From Pseudomonas khorasanensis (GTDB lineage Bacteria; Pseudomonadota; Gammaproteobacteria; Pseudomonadales; Pseudomonadaceae), in assembly GCF_014268505.2 (NCBI RefSeq), contig NZ_JABWQP020000018.1:1-64000 (forward strand): a stretch of 64,000 nt of DNA. The letters are read 5' to 3'. The position numbers were made by a program, and so were the translations under genes. Positions 27,132 through 36,387 of the stretch are shown here, one piece after another (position 1 is the stretch's first letter; each line of letters begins with the position of its first letter). A model generated the notes under the pieces. The model was not told where the DNA came from. It ran no database searches and saw only the letters and a program-made list of their open reading frames with translations.

Positions 27132-27818
27132 ATGTCCACGATAGCAGACAACATCCAACTGGTTAGTTCGCGCATCCAGGCAGCGGTAAAAGCTGCAAAC
27201 CGCGCTGAAAACAGCGTGCAGTTGCTGGCCGTGAGCAAGACCAAACCTGCCGAGGCCCTGCGTGAAGCCCATGCCGCCGGCCTGCGCGATTTTGGCGAGA
27301 ACTACCTGCAGGAAGCGCTCGGCAAACAGCTCGAACTGGCCGACCTGCCCTTGATCTGGCACTTCATCGGCCCCATTCAATCGAACAAGACTCGCGCCAT
27401 TGCCGAGCATTTCGACTGGGTGCATTCCGTGGACCGCCTGAAAATTGCCCAACGCCTGTCCGAACAACGCCCTGCCGACCTGCCGCCGCTGAACATCTGC
27501 ATTCAGGTCAATGTCAGTGGTGAAGCGAGCAAATCCGGCTGCACCCCGGCTGATCTGCCGGCGCTGGCCGAAGCCATCAGCAAACTGCCGCGTTTGCGGC
27601 TGCGCGGGCTGATGGCGATTCCCGAGCCGACCGAAGATCGCGCCGAACAGGATGCCGCGTTCGCTGCCGTGCAAGAGTTGCAGGCCAGCCTTGCGCTGCC
27701 GCTCGACACGTTGTCCATGGGCATGAGCCACGACCTCGAGTCGGCCATCGCCCAAGGCGCCACCTGGGTGCGGATCGGTACCGCGCTGTTCGGCGCCAGA
27801 AATCATTCCCAGTCTTGA
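27132..27818 (+). CDS. yggS: YggS/PLPBP family pyridoxal phosphate homeostasis protein
   Basis: PLP-binding protein of 228 residues that buffers free pyridoxal phosphate. It has a single-domain alanine-racemase-like TIM barrel. The PLP lysine is in LLAVSKTKPAEAL, and the typical FGENYLQEALGK, WHFIGPIQSNK and LSMGMSHDLESAI segments are present. ATG at 27132; the earlier frame lies over the pilT 5' end. Followed 23 bases later by proC, the widespread yggS-proC-yggT arrangement. Confidence 0.95.
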   Translation: MSTIADNIQLVSSRIQAAVKAANRAENSVQLLAVSKTKPAEALREAHAAGLRDFGENYLQEALGKQLELADLPLIWHFIGPIQSNKTRAIAEHFDWVHSVDRLKIAQRLSEQRPADLPPLNICIQVNVSGEASKSGCTPADLPALAEAISKLPRLRLRGLMAIPEPTEDRAEQDAAFAAVQELQASLALPLDTLSMGMSHDLESAIAQGATWVRIGTALFGARNHSQS

Positions 27819-27841
27819 ACGTTTCCAGATAAGGACCACAC

Positions 27842-28660
27842 ATGAGCAACACACGTATTGCGTTTATCGGTGCGGGCAACATGGCGGCCAGTCTGATTGG
27901 CGGTCTGCGCGCCAAGGGTCTGGAAGCGGCGCAGATTCGCGCCAGCGATCCGGGCGAGGACACCCGCGCCAAGGTCAGCGCCGAGCACGGCATCGAAACC
28001 TTCGCCGATAACGCCCAGGCCATCGACGGCGTCGACGTCATCGTGCTGGCGGTCAAGCCGCAGGCAATGAAAGCCGTTTGCGAGGCGATCCGCCCGAGCC
28101 TTCAGCCCAATCAACTGGTGGTCTCGATCGCCGCCGGCATCACTTGCGCGAGCATGACCGCGTGGCTCGGCGAACAGCCGATCGTGCGCTGCATGCCGAA
28201 CACCCCGGCCCTGCTGCGTCAGGGCGTCAGCGGTTTGTACGCGACCAGCGAAGTGACCGCCGAGCAGCGCCAGCAAGCCGAAGAGTTGCTGTCAGCCGTC
28301 GGCATTGCCCTGTGGCTGAACGAAGAACAGCAACTGGACGCCGTGACCGCTGTGTCCGGGTCGGGTCCTGCGTATTTCTTTCTGCTCATCGAAGCCATGA
28401 CCGCAGCCGGCGTCAAGCTCGGCCTGCCCAAGGAAATCGCCGGGCAATTGACCGTGCAAACCGCCTTGGGCGCCGCGCACATGGCCGTCTCCAGCGACGT
28501 TGACGCTGCCGAGCTGCGTCGCCGCGTGACGTCGCCAAACGGCACCACGGAAGCTGCAATCAAATCATTCCAGGCTGGCGGCTTCGAAGCGCTGGTCGAA
28601 ACCGCACTCGGCGCCGCCGCGCACCGCTCGGCCGAAATGGCCGAACAACTGGGCAAATAA
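27842..28660 (+). CDS. proC: Pyrroline-5-carboxylate reductase
   Basis: Last step of proline synthesis, NAD(P)H-dependent. 272 residues with the Rossmann motif IGAGNMAASLIGGL at the N-terminus, VVSIAAGITCASM, RCMPNTPALL, and the C-terminal signature AVSGSGPAYFFLLIEAM followed by SPNGTTEAAI. Ten bases separate its stop from yggT, which has its own AAGGAG. Confidence 0.97.
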   Translation: MSNTRIAFIGAGNMAASLIGGLRAKGLEAAQIRASDPGEDTRAKVSAEHGIETFADNAQAIDGVDVIVLAVKPQAMKAVCEAIRPSLQPNQLVVSIAAGITCASMTAWLGEQPIVRCMPNTPALLRQGVSGLYATSEVTAEQRQQAEELLSAVGIALWLNEEQQLDAVTAVSGSGPAYFFLLIEAMTAAGVKLGLPKEIAGQLTVQTALGAAHMAVSSDVDAAELRRRVTSPNGTTEAAIKSFQAGGFEALVETALGAAAHRSAEMAEQLGK

Positions 28661-28670
28661 GGAGCCTTTC

Positions 28671-29261
28671 ATGATCGGATTGAACACCGCAGCGGTTTAC
28701 GTGCTGCAAACCCTTGGCAGCCTATACCTGCTGATCGTGCTGCTGCGCTTTGTCCTGCAACTGGTGCGGGCGAATTTCTACAACCCGCTGTGCCAGTTCG
28801 TGGTCAAGGCCACGCAGCCGCTGCTCAAACCGCTGCGTCGGATCATCCCGAGCCTGTTCGGCCTCGACATGTCGTCGCTGGTACTGGCGATTCTGGTGCA
28901 ACTGCTGCTGATGGCGCTGACCCTGCTGCTGACCTACGGAACAATCGGCAATCCGCTGCAACTGTTTATCTGGTCGCTGATCGGCGTTACGGCGCTGTTC
29001 CTGAAGATCTTTTTCTTCGCCCTGATCATCAGCGTGATCCTCTCCTGGGTCGCGCCGGGCAGCCACAACCCGGGCGCCGAGCTGGTCAATCAGATCTGCG
29101 AGCCGGCCTTGGCGCCGTTCCGCAAATTCCTGCCGAACCTGGGCGGTCTGGACCTGTCGCCGATCTTTGCCTTCCTCGCGCTGAAGCTGATCGACATGCT
29201 GGTGATCAACAATCTGGCGGCGATGACGATGATGCCGGAGATTCTGCGTTTGCTGATGTAA
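28671..29261 (+). CDS. YggT family membrane protein
   Basis: 196-residue integral inner-membrane protein with two YggT repeats, each a pair of hydrophobic helices followed by an amphipathic turn: FYNPLCQFVVKATQPLLKPLR in the first and ELVNQICEPALAPFRKFLP in the second. YggT proteins have been linked to osmotic or envelope functions in some bacteria, but no precise activity can be given. Cotranscription with proC is likely. Confidence 0.93.
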   Translation: MIGLNTAAVYVLQTLGSLYLLIVLLRFVLQLVRANFYNPLCQFVVKATQPLLKPLRRIIPSLFGLDMSSLVLAILVQLLLMALTLLLTYGTIGNPLQLFIWSLIGVTALFLKIFFFALIISVILSWVAPGSHNPGAELVNQICEPALAPFRKFLPNLGGLDLSPIFAFLALKLIDMLVINNLAAMTMMPEILRLLM

Positions 29262-29297
29262 GCCGGTGCGTTCGGTTTGAATCACCGATACGCCATT

Positions 29298-29362
29298 TTC
29301 GCGAGCAGGCTCGCTCCCACACTGGATCGCATTTCAACTGTGGGAGCGAGCCTGCTCGCGAA
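29298..29362. repeat. REP pair (REPIN)
   Basis: Inverted REP copies of 24 bases at 29298-29321 and 29339-29362 around a 17-base loop. It separates yggT from metX. Confidence 0.93.
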
Positions 29363-29466
29363 TGGCTGCACCTCGGTCCAGAGCGAACACGGCGAGCCCC
29401 ATCGTTGCTTGCCGCTAACCCCCCCGGTCTTTAGACTTACGCCTCATTTCAACGAGAGCAGGGTCG

Positions 29467-30606
29467 ATGCCAACTGCCTTTCCCCCCGATTCTGTTGGCC
29501 TGGTAACGCCGCAAACCGCGCATTTCAGCGAACCGCTGGCGCTGGCATGCGGACGATCACTGGCCGCCTATGACCTGATCTACGAAACCTACGGCACGCT
29601 GAACGCGCAGGCGAGCAACGCCGTGCTGATCTGCCACGCCTTGTCCGGCCACCATCACGCTGCCGGTTACCACAGCGTCGACGACCGCAAGCCGGGCTGG
29701 TGGGACAGCTGCATTGGCCCGGGCAAGCCGATCGACACTAACAAGTTTTTCGTGGTCAGCCTCAACAACCTCGGCGGCTGCAACGGCTCCACCGGCCCGA
29801 GCAGCGTGAACCCGGAGACAGGCAAGCCCTTCGGCGCTGATTTCCCCGTGCTCACCGTCGAAGACTGGGTGCACAGCCAGGCGCGTCTGGCGGATTTGCT
29901 CGGGATCGGCCAGTGGGCGGCGGTGATCGGTGGCAGCCTCGGCGGCATGCAGGCGCTGCAATGGACCATCACCTATCCGGATCGCGTGCGCCATTGCCTG
30001 GCCATCGCCTCGGCGCCCAAGCTCTCGGCGCAGAACATTGCTTTCAACGAGGTGGCGCGTCAGGCGATCCTCACTGACCCTGAATTCCACGGCGGTTCGT
30101 TCCAGGAACAGGGCGTGATCCCCAAGCGCGGGCTGATGCTGGCGCGGATGGTCGGGCACATCACGTACCTGTCCGACGACTCCATGGGCGAGAAATTCGG
30201 CCGTGGCCTGAAAAGCGAAAAGCTCAACTACGACTTCCACAGCGTCGAATTTCAGGTCGAAAGCTACCTGCGCTATCAAGGCGAAGAGTTCTCCGGACGC
30301 TTCGACGCCAACACTTATCTGTTGATGACCAAGGCGCTGGATTACTTCGATCCGGCGGCGAACTTCGACGATGATCTGGCGAAAACCTTCGAACACGCCA
30401 CGGCGAAATTCTGCGTGATGTCGTTCACCACCGACTGGCGCTTCTCCCCGGCCCGCTCGCGGGAGCTGGTGGACGCACTGATGGCCGCGCGCAAAGACGT
30501 CAGCTATCTGGAAATCGACGCGCCGCAGGGCCACGACGCCTTCCTGATTCCGATCCCGCGCTACCTGCAGGCGTTCGGCAATTACATGAACCGCATTTCG
30601 TTGTGA
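29467..30606 (+). CDS. metX: Homoserine O-acyltransferase MetX (probably O-succinyltransferase)
   Basis: Activates homoserine for methionine synthesis. 379-residue alpha/beta-hydrolase-fold protein with the nucleophile elbow GGSLGGMQAL (Ser157), a catalytic Asp in FTTDWRFSP and His in PQGHDAFL. The sequence family is MetX (historically acetyltransferase). Pseudomonas members are reported to use succinyl-CoA; sequence alone here does not prove which. The metX-metW pairing is typical of proteobacteria. Confidence 0.95.
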   Translation: MPTAFPPDSVGLVTPQTAHFSEPLALACGRSLAAYDLIYETYGTLNAQASNAVLICHALSGHHHAAGYHSVDDRKPGWWDSCIGPGKPIDTNKFFVVSLNNLGGCNGSTGPSSVNPETGKPFGADFPVLTVEDWVHSQARLADLLGIGQWAAVIGGSLGGMQALQWTITYPDRVRHCLAIASAPKLSAQNIAFNEVARQAILTDPEFHGGSFQEQGVIPKRGLMLARMVGHITYLSDDSMGEKFGRGLKSEKLNYDFHSVEFQVESYLRYQGEEFSGRFDANTYLLMTKALDYFDPAANFDDDLAKTFEHATAKFCVMSFTTDWRFSPARSRELVDALMAARKDVSYLEIDAPQGHDAFLIPIPRYLQAFGNYMNRISL

Positions 30607-30613
30607 GAAAGCC

Positions 30614-31234
30614 ATGAGAGCTGATCTGGAAATCATCCAGGAATGGATCCCCGCCGGCAGCCGTGTCCTTGACCTGGGTTGCGGCGACGGCGAGCTGCTG
30701 ACCTGGCTGCGCGACAACAAGAACGTCACCGGTTATGGCCTGGAAAACGACGCGGACAACATCGCCGAGTGCGTGGCCAAGGGCATCAACGTCATCGAGC
30801 AGGATCTGGACAAAGGGCTGGGCAACTTCGCCAGCAACAGTTTCGACATTGTCGTCATGACCCAGGCGCTGCAGGCCGTGCATTACCCGGACAAGATCCT
30901 CGACGAAATGCTCCGCGTCGGCCGCCAGTGCATCATCACCTTCCCGAATTTCGGCCACTGGCGCTGCCGCTGGTACCTGGCGAGCAAGGGCCGGATGCCG
31001 GTGTCCGAGTTTCTGCCGTACACCTGGTACAACACGCCGAACATTCACTTCTGCACGTTTGAAGATTTCGAAGCACTGTGCCGCGAACGTGACGCCAAGG
31101 TCATTGATCGGCTTGCCGTGGATCAACAGCACCGCCACGGGTGGGCCAGTAAGCTATGGCCTAATCTGTTAGGTGAAATCGGTATCTACCGCGTCAGCAG
31201 CCCGGTGCTGGCTGATCACAAGGTCGCGGTCTGA
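30614..31234 (+). CDS. metW: Methionine biosynthesis protein MetW
   Basis: 206-residue class I SAM-methyltransferase-like protein with VLDLGCGDGELLTWL (motif I), DIVVMTQALQAVHYP and CIITFPNFGHWRCR. It is needed together with MetX for homoserine acylation in several proteobacteria; the methyl substrate, if any, is uncertain. It lies eight bases after metX. Confidence 0.95.
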   Translation: MRADLEIIQEWIPAGSRVLDLGCGDGELLTWLRDNKNVTGYGLENDADNIAECVAKGINVIEQDLDKGLGNFASNSFDIVVMTQALQAVHYPDKILDEMLRVGRQCIITFPNFGHWRCRWYLASKGRMPVSEFLPYTWYNTPNIHFCTFEDFEALCRERDAKVIDRLAVDQQHRHGWASKLWPNLLGEIGIYRVSSPVLADHKVAV

Positions 31235-31259
31235 GCCGAGCCATTCGAGGAGCATGATC

Positions 31260-31694
31260 ATGGGTCGTTTAGCGTTGTTGTTACTCACCGCCTGCCTGAG
31301 TGCCGGCGCTTTGGCGGCCGACGTCATCAAGGGTGAACGCAAGGAAACCTTCGGCGACGTTACGGTGCATTACAACACCTTCAACTCGACGTTCCTGCAA
31401 CCGGACATCGCCAAGGCCGCAGAGCTGGTGCGCAGCAAGCATCAGGGTGTGATCAATGTCTCGGTGATGAAGAACGGCAAACCGCTGATCGCGAGCGTCA
31501 CCGGTACGGTCAAGGACCTGACCAGCCAGAGCGTGCCGTTGAATTTCCGTCAGGTCACCGAACAGGGCGCGATCTATTACATCGCTCAATACCCGGTGCC
31601 CCAGCAGGAAACCCGCACCTTTGAAATCAAGGTGCAGAACGGCGACAAGATCAACACCATCAACTTCAACCAAGAACTCTTTCCCGGCGAATGA
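31260..31694 (+). CDS. DUF4426 domain exported protein
   Basis: 144-residue protein with a signal peptide (MGRLALLLLTACLSAGALAA) and a small beta-rich domain, the DUF4426 family found between metW and rdgB in pseudomonads. Function unknown. Start at the ATG at 31260, eight bases after GAGGAG; an ATG at 31254 is too close to it. The stop overlaps the rdgB start. Confidence 0.88.
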   Translation: MGRLALLLLTACLSAGALAADVIKGERKETFGDVTVHYNTFNSTFLQPDIAKAAELVRSKHQGVINVSVMKNGKPLIASVTGTVKDLTSQSVPLNFRQVTEQGAIYYIAQYPVPQQETRTFEIKVQNGDKINTINFNQELFPGE

Positions 31695-32287
31695 TGAACA
31701 TCAAGCAGCTCGTACTGGCCAGCCATAACGCCGGCAAACTCAAAGAACTCCAGGCCATGCTCGGCGAATCGGTGCAACTGCGCTCGATTGGCGAGTGGAG
31801 CAAGGTCGAGCCGGAAGAAACCGGCCTGTCGTTCGTCGAGAATGCGATTCTCAAGGCACGCAACGCCGCACGCATTTCCGGGCTGCCGGCGCTGGCCGAC
31901 GACTCCGGGCTGGCGGTGGATTTCCTGGGCGGCGCCCCGGGCATCTACTCGGCGCGCTATGCCGATGGCCAGGGCGATGCGGCGAACAACGCCAAACTGC
32001 TCGACGCGCTAAAAGACGTACCGCAAGCCGAACGCGGCGCGCAGTTCGTTTGCGTGCTGGCCCTGGTGCGTCACGCCGACGATCCGTTGCCAATCCTCTG
32101 CGAAGGCTTGTGGCACGGGCGCATCCTGACCGCCGCCAGCGGCGAACACGGTTTCGGTTACGACCCGTTGTTCTGGGTGCCGGAGCGCGACTGCTCCAGC
32201 GCCGAATTGAGCCCGGCCGACAAGAACCGGATCAGCCACCGCGCCCGTGCAATGGATCTGCTGCGCCAGCGTCTGGGCTTGAAATGA
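31691..32287 (+). CDS. rdgB: dITP/XTP pyrophosphatase (RdgB/HAM1)
   Basis: Removes non-canonical purine nucleoside triphosphates from the nucleotide pool. 198 residues; substrate motif LASHNAGKLKEL near the N-terminus, catalytic ADDSGLAVDFLGGAPGIYSARYA, and the C-terminal HGFGYDPLFW and HRARAM. Two tandem ATGs (31691, 31694) are possible starts. The stop overlaps hemW. Confidence 0.96.
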   Translation: MMNIKQLVLASHNAGKLKELQAMLGESVQLRSIGEWSKVEPEETGLSFVENAILKARNAARISGLPALADDSGLAVDFLGGAPGIYSARYADGQGDAANNAKLLDALKDVPQAERGAQFVCVLALVRHADDPLPILCEGLWHGRILTAASGEHGFGYDPLFWVPERDCSSAELSPADKNRISHRARAMDLLRQRLGLK

Positions 32288-33489
32288 CCACTGATTCCTC
32301 TGCGTCGTCGCTGATCATCGGCGGCGCCGCGTCTTCGCCCCGGGCGCCGCTGCCAACCCTGCCGCCCCTGGCGCTGTACATCCACATTCCGTGGTGTGTG
32401 CGCAAATGCCCTTATTGCGATTTCAATTCCCACACCGCCAGCCCCGTGCTGCCGGAGCAGGAGTACGTCGACGCGTTGCTGGCCGATCTCGATCAGGATC
32501 TGCACGCTGTTTATGGCCGTGAAATCAGCTCGATCTTTTTTGGCGGCGGTACGCCAAGTCTGTTCAGTGCCGAGGCGCTTGGACGGTTATTGAAAGGCGT
32601 CGAGCAACGCATTCCGTTTGCTCACGATATCGAAATCACCCTTGAGGCCAATCCCGGCACCTTCGAACAAGAGAAGTTCGTCGCGTATCGCAAGCTCGGC
32701 ATCAATCGGCTGTCGATCGGGATTCAGAGTTTCCAGCAGGAGAAGCTTGAGGCGCTCGGTCGTATTCACAACGGCGACGAAGCGGTCCGCGCCGCCGGCA
32801 TGGCACGACAAGCCGGGTTCGATAACTTCAACCTCGACTTGATGCACGGCCTACCGGACCAGTCGCTGGACGACGCCTTGAGCGACCTGCGCCAGGCCAT
32901 CGCGCTGAACCCGACGCACATCTCCTGGTATCAACTGACGCTGGAGCCAAATACCGTGTTCTGGAACCAGCCGCCGATGCTGCCCGAAGACGACACGCTG
33001 TGGGACATTCAAGAAGCCGGGCAAGCGCTGCTGGCCGAACACGGTTACGCGCAGTATGAAGTGTCGGCTTATGCCCAGGCCGGTCGCCCGGCGAGGCACA
33101 ACCTCAATTACTGGAGTTTCGGCGATTTCATCGGCATCGGCGCGGGCGCCCATGGCAAGCTCAGCCACCCGAACGGGCGTATCGTGCGGACGTGGAAAAC
33201 CCGACTGCCGAAGGATTACCTGAATCCAGCGAAAAGCTTTCAGGCCGGTGAGAAAGCCCTGACGAACGACGAGATGCCATTCGAGTTTCTGATGAATGCC
33301 CTGCGCCTGACCGCAGGCGTGGAATCGCGCCTGTATAGCGAGCGAACCGGTCTGTCGCTGGACACCCTTGCCGAAGGCCGGCGCGAGGCCGAACAAAGCG
33401 GTCTGATGCAGGTCGAACCGTCACGCCTGGCGGCGACTGAGCGCGGCCAGTTGTTCCTCAACGACTTGCTGCAACAATTTCTGAATTGA
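32284..33489 (+). CDS. hemW: Radical SAM heme chaperone HemW
   Basis: Radical SAM protein that delivers heme; related to but distinct from the oxidase HemN. The 401-residue product has the cluster motif CVRKCPYC (Cys38, Cys42, Cys45), the GGGTPSLF motif, and a C-terminal HemN-like domain. The Cys near the N-terminus and the extra residue of true HemN are lacking. Start by ATGA overlap with the rdgB stop; the long upstream open frame is an artefact. Confidence 0.94.
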   Translation: MTTDSSASSLIIGGAASSPRAPLPTLPPLALYIHIPWCVRKCPYCDFNSHTASPVLPEQEYVDALLADLDQDLHAVYGREISSIFFGGGTPSLFSAEALGRLLKGVEQRIPFAHDIEITLEANPGTFEQEKFVAYRKLGINRLSIGIQSFQQEKLEALGRIHNGDEAVRAAGMARQAGFDNFNLDLMHGLPDQSLDDALSDLRQAIALNPTHISWYQLTLEPNTVFWNQPPMLPEDDTLWDIQEAGQALLAEHGYAQYEVSAYAQAGRPARHNLNYWSFGDFIGIGAGAHGKLSHPNGRIVRTWKTRLPKDYLNPAKSFQAGEKALTNDEMPFEFLMNALRLTAGVESRLYSERTGLSLDTLAEGRREAEQSGLMQVEPSRLAATERGQLFLNDLLQQFLN

Positions 33490-33523
33490 GCCCAACGCTT
33501 AACGGCAGCCCTAAGGAAAACCC

Positions 33524-33847
33524 ATGGACCTGATACTCGACCTGCTCGCCACCGTCTCCCGCTGGAGCCGCAGCAACCTTTCGGAAATCGCCCTGGCGCT
33601 GGTCGGCTGCCTGCTGGTGCTGTTCGGCGCCGATTTCAAAGGCTGGGTCGAGCAACGCCTGGGCAGCATCGCCGGCGCCCTGCGCGTCCCGCTGATGGCG
33701 TTGCTGTGCCTGATCGGCAGCGGCGCCGCGCTGATCTACGCCACGCCTTGGGTAATCAAGGGTTTGAGCCAGTTCAACAACTACAGCCTGGCGCCGGTGT
33801 TGTTGGTGGTGCTGGTACTGATCGGCGTGGTCGCGGATCGCCGCTAA
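33524..33847 (+). CDS. DUF3392 membrane protein
   Basis: 107-residue protein with three predicted membrane helices (about 21-38, 52-75 and 85-103), matching the DUF3392 family of gammaproteobacteria. Function unknown. It lies 34 bases after hemW and ends at a REP pair. Confidence 0.85.
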   Translation: MDLILDLLATVSRWSRSNLSEIALALVGCLLVLFGADFKGWVEQRLGSIAGALRVPLMALLCLIGSGAALIYATPWVIKGLSQFNNYSLAPVLLVVLVLIGVVADRR

Positions 33848-33869
33848 ATTGCATACACCACAAAACACC

Positions 33870-33958
33870 GTGGGAGCGAGCCTGCTCGCGAAGGCGTCTT
33901 AACATTCAACATCATCGTTGATTGTCAGACCGCTTTCGCGAGCAGGCTCGCTCCCACA
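33870..33958. repeat. REP pair (REPIN)
   Basis: Inverted REP copies at 33870-33893 and 33931-33958 between convergent DUF3392 and trmB genes. Confidence 0.92.
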
Positions 33959-33973
33959 TGGGTACTGCGCAGT

Positions 33974-34699
33974 TTAAGACAGCTTTTCGAACTTCAGATC
34001 CCACACGCCATGGCCAAGACGTTCGCCGCGACGTTCGAACTTGGTGATCGGGCGTTCGGCCGGGCGCGGGACGCATTTGCCGTCTTCGGCGAGGTTGCGG
34101 TAGCCCGGGGCGACGTTCATGACTTCCAGCATATATTCGGCGTACGGCTCCCAGTCGGTGGCCATGTGCAGAATGCCGCCGACCTTCAACTTGCTGCGCA
34201 CCAGTTCAGCGAACGAGGCCTGAACGATACGGCGCTTGTGATGGCGGCTCTTGTGCCACGGGTCCGGGAAAAACAGCATCAGGCGATCGAGGCTGTTATC
34301 GGCGATGCAGCGGTTGAGCACTTCGATCGCGTCGCAATCATAGACCCGCAGGTTGGTCAGGCCCTGAGTCAGCACGCCATTGAGCAGCGCGCCAACACCC
34401 GGACGGTGCACTTCAACACCAATGAAATCCTGCTCCGGCGCAGCGGCAGCCATTTCCAGCAGCGAGTGGCCCATGCCGAAACCGATCTCCAGCGAGCGCG
34501 GCGCCGAGCGGCCGAATACCTGGTCGTAATCGACCGGAGCATCGGCCAGCGGCAGGACGTACAGCGGCGCGCCCTGATCCAGGCCGCGTTGCTGGCCTTC
34601 GGTCATACGCCCGGCGCGCATCACGAAACTCTTGATGCGGCGGTGTTGGCGCTCATCGCCTTCGTCCGGCTGGACAGGCGTGTCGTTCGATTCAGTCAT
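33974..34699 (-). CDS. trmB: tRNA (guanine-N7-)-methyltransferase
   Basis: Methylates G46 in the variable loop of tRNA. 241 residues; SAM-binding LEIGFGMGHSLLEMA, FIGVEVHRPGVGALL, and the signature MLFFPDPWHKSRHHKRR are clear. A TTG codon just before the ATG is not needed as a start. It follows thiG by 9 bases in the same direction, as in PAO1. Confidence 0.97.
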   Translation of the reverse strand: MTESNDTPVQPDEGDERQHRRIKSFVMRAGRMTEGQQRGLDQGAPLYVLPLADAPVDYDQVFGRSAPRSLEIGFGMGHSLLEMAAAAPEQDFIGVEVHRPGVGALLNGVLTQGLTNLRVYDCDAIEVLNRCIADNSLDRLMLFFPDPWHKSRHHKRRIVQASFAELVRSKLKVGGILHMATDWEPYAEYMLEVMNVAPGYRNLAEDGKCVPRPAERPITKFERRGERLGHGVWDLKFEKLS

Positions 34700-34708
34700 C
34701 AATGGCTC

Positions 34709-35503
34709 TTACTTGATCAGACCATCCAGCGGCGAAGAGGCGCTGGCATAGAGTTTTTTCGGCATGCGGCCGGCGAGGTAGGCCAGACGACCCGCGATGA
34801 TCGCGTGTTGCATGGCCTGGGCCATCATCACTGGCTGCTGGGCGTGCGCGATGGCCGAGTTCATCAGTACAGCGTCGCAGCCCAGTTCCATGGCGATGGT
34901 CGCGTCGGACGCGGTACCGACACCGGCATCGACCAGCACCGGGATTTTTGCTTCTTCAAGGATGATCTGCAGGTTGTACGGGTTGCAGATCCCCAGGCCC
35001 GAACCGATCAGACCGGCCAGCGGCATGACCGCGATGCACCCGATCTCGGCCAGTTGGCGGGCAATGATCGGGTCATCGCTGGTGTAAACCATCACGTCGA
35101 AGCCTTCCTTGACCAGCGTTTCGGCAGCCTTGAGGGTTTCGATCACGTTGGGGAACAGGGTTTTCTGGTCGGCCAGCACTTCCAGCTTCACCAGATTGTG
35201 GCCGTCGAGCAGCTCACGGGCCAGACGGCAGGTGCGCACGGCTTCGATGGCGTCGTAGCAACCGGCGGTGTTCGGCAGGAAGGTGTAGCGATCCGGCGAC
35301 AGCACTTCGAGCAGGTTCGGCTCGCCTTCGATCTGGCCCAGGTTAGTGCGGCGCACAGCAAAGGTGACGATCTCGGCACCCGAGGCTTCGATGGCCTGAC
35401 GGGTTTCTTCCATGTCACGGTACTTGCCGGTACCGACCAGCAAACGCGACTGGTAAGTACGACCGGCCAGCACAAAAGGCTTGTCGCTACGAACGATGCT
35501 CAT
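34709..35503 (-). CDS. thiG: Thiazole synthase ThiG
   Basis: Forms the thiazole phosphate ring of thiamine from deoxyxylulose phosphate, dehydroglycine and ThiS thiocarboxylate. 264 residues; the Schiff-base lysine is Lys106 in HNLVKLEVL, with the phosphate-binding DAGVGTASDA near the C-terminus. The start MSIVRSDKPF at 35503 is preceded by GAGGATTCCCC. It follows thiS by 56 bases. Confidence 0.96.
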   Translation of the reverse strand: MSIVRSDKPFVLAGRTYQSRLLVGTGKYRDMEETRQAIEASGAEIVTFAVRRTNLGQIEGEPNLLEVLSPDRYTFLPNTAGCYDAIEAVRTCRLARELLDGHNLVKLEVLADQKTLFPNVIETLKAAETLVKEGFDVMVYTSDDPIIARQLAEIGCIAVMPLAGLIGSGLGICNPYNLQIILEEAKIPVLVDAGVGTASDATIAMELGCDAVLMNSAIAHAQQPVMMAQAMQHAIIAGRLAYLAGRMPKKLYASASSPLDGLIK

Positions 35504-35559
35504 GGGGAATCCTCTTGAGGGGTGAGGGTCTTGCACAATACTGCAGGGCGGCGGATGAA

Positions 35560-35760
35560 TCAGCCGCCGCCGATGGCGTGCACCACTTCGACAGTGTCGC
35601 CGTCGTTTAGCGTGGTGTCGGCATGCTGGCTACGCGGGACGATGTCCAGATTGAGTTCGACCGCCACCCGGCGTCCGGTCAGATCCAGACGGGTCAGCAG
35701 GGCCGCAACGGTTTCACCGTCGGGCAATTCAAGGGGCTCACCGTTCAACTGAATGCGCAT
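35560..35760 (-). CDS. thiS: Sulfur carrier protein ThiS
   Basis: Ubiquitin-like 66-residue sulfur carrier ending in the required Gly-Gly (HAIGGG), which becomes the thiocarboxylate used by ThiG. It starts MRIQLNGEPLEL. The frame could begin six codons upstream, but the ATG at 35760 gives the normal N-terminus. The upstream region (35779-35941) holds only an inverted repeat; I see no thi-box riboswitch. Confidence 0.95.
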   Translation of the reverse strand: MRIQLNGEPLELPDGETVAALLTRLDLTGRRVAVELNLDIVPRSQHADTTLNDGDTVEVVHAIGGG

Positions 35761-35847
35761 GCACAACGCCGCCATCATTTTTAGGGGCTGGCATTCTAGC
35801 CCGATCAGTCAGACTGACCCAAGCCATTCGTCTTGAAACCCGTCCGT

Positions 35848-35924
35848 GTAGGAGCTGCCGAAGGCTGCGATCTTTTGTTCTTGAAAAACAAAATCAAAAA
35901 ATCGCAGCCTTCGGCAGCTCCTAC
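35848..35924. repeat. Inverted repeat, second REP family
   Basis: Arms GTAGGAGCTGCCGAAGGCTG (35848-) and complement (-35924) around an A/T-rich centre. Same family as 20536-20613. Confidence 0.87.
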
Positions 35925-35941
35925 AGGAGGGAGCGTCAGAT

Positions 35942-36313
35942 TCAGGATAGGCGCCAAGCGGCGAGCCCGAGGCAAACCCAACCGATGAGAAACGCCAGGC
36001 CACCGAACGGGGTGATGATGCCGAGCTTGCTGATCCCGGTGGTTGTGAGCAGATAAAGGCTGCCCGAGAACAGCAGAATGCCAATGGTGAAGGATGCGCC
36101 GGCCCAAGTGACCAGTCGACCCTGAATCTGCGTCGCCAGCAGCGCTACACCGAACAGCGCAAGGGTGTGCACCAGTTGATAGGTGACGCCGGTATGGAAA
36201 ATCGTCAGGTACTCAGGTGTCAGGCGGTTTTTCAGGCCATGGGCAGCGAAGGCGCCCAGCGCAACACCGGTAAAGCCGAAAAAAGCGGCCAGCATCAAAA
36301 AGCCACGCAGCAT
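35942..36313 (-). CDS. DUF423 family membrane protein
   Basis: 123-residue protein with four membrane helices and the family start GFTGVALGAFAAHGLKNRL. DUF423 (YgdD-like) proteins have no established biochemical role. It lies back to back with mtgA, 74 bases apart. Confidence 0.9.
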   Translation of the reverse strand: MLRGFLMLAAFFGFTGVALGAFAAHGLKNRLTPEYLTIFHTGVTYQLVHTLALFGVALLATQIQGRLVTWAGASFTIGILLFSGSLYLLTTTGISKLGIITPFGGLAFLIGWVCLGLAAWRLS

Positions 36314-36387
36314 GGGGAACTCCAGTCAGACGCGATCGGCAAGGTCTGTATAATGGCCCGCTCCACGGGTTCGGCCAAGCCATCTCT

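Noticed and set aside
31795..33489. 564-codon version of HemW
   Set aside because: The first 163 codons overlap rdgB in another frame; the ATG at 32284 overlaps the rdgB stop and gives the normal family N-terminus.
35779..35941. TPP riboswitch upstream of thiS
   Set aside because: No thi-box sequence is visible; the region contains a REP-family inverted repeat only.
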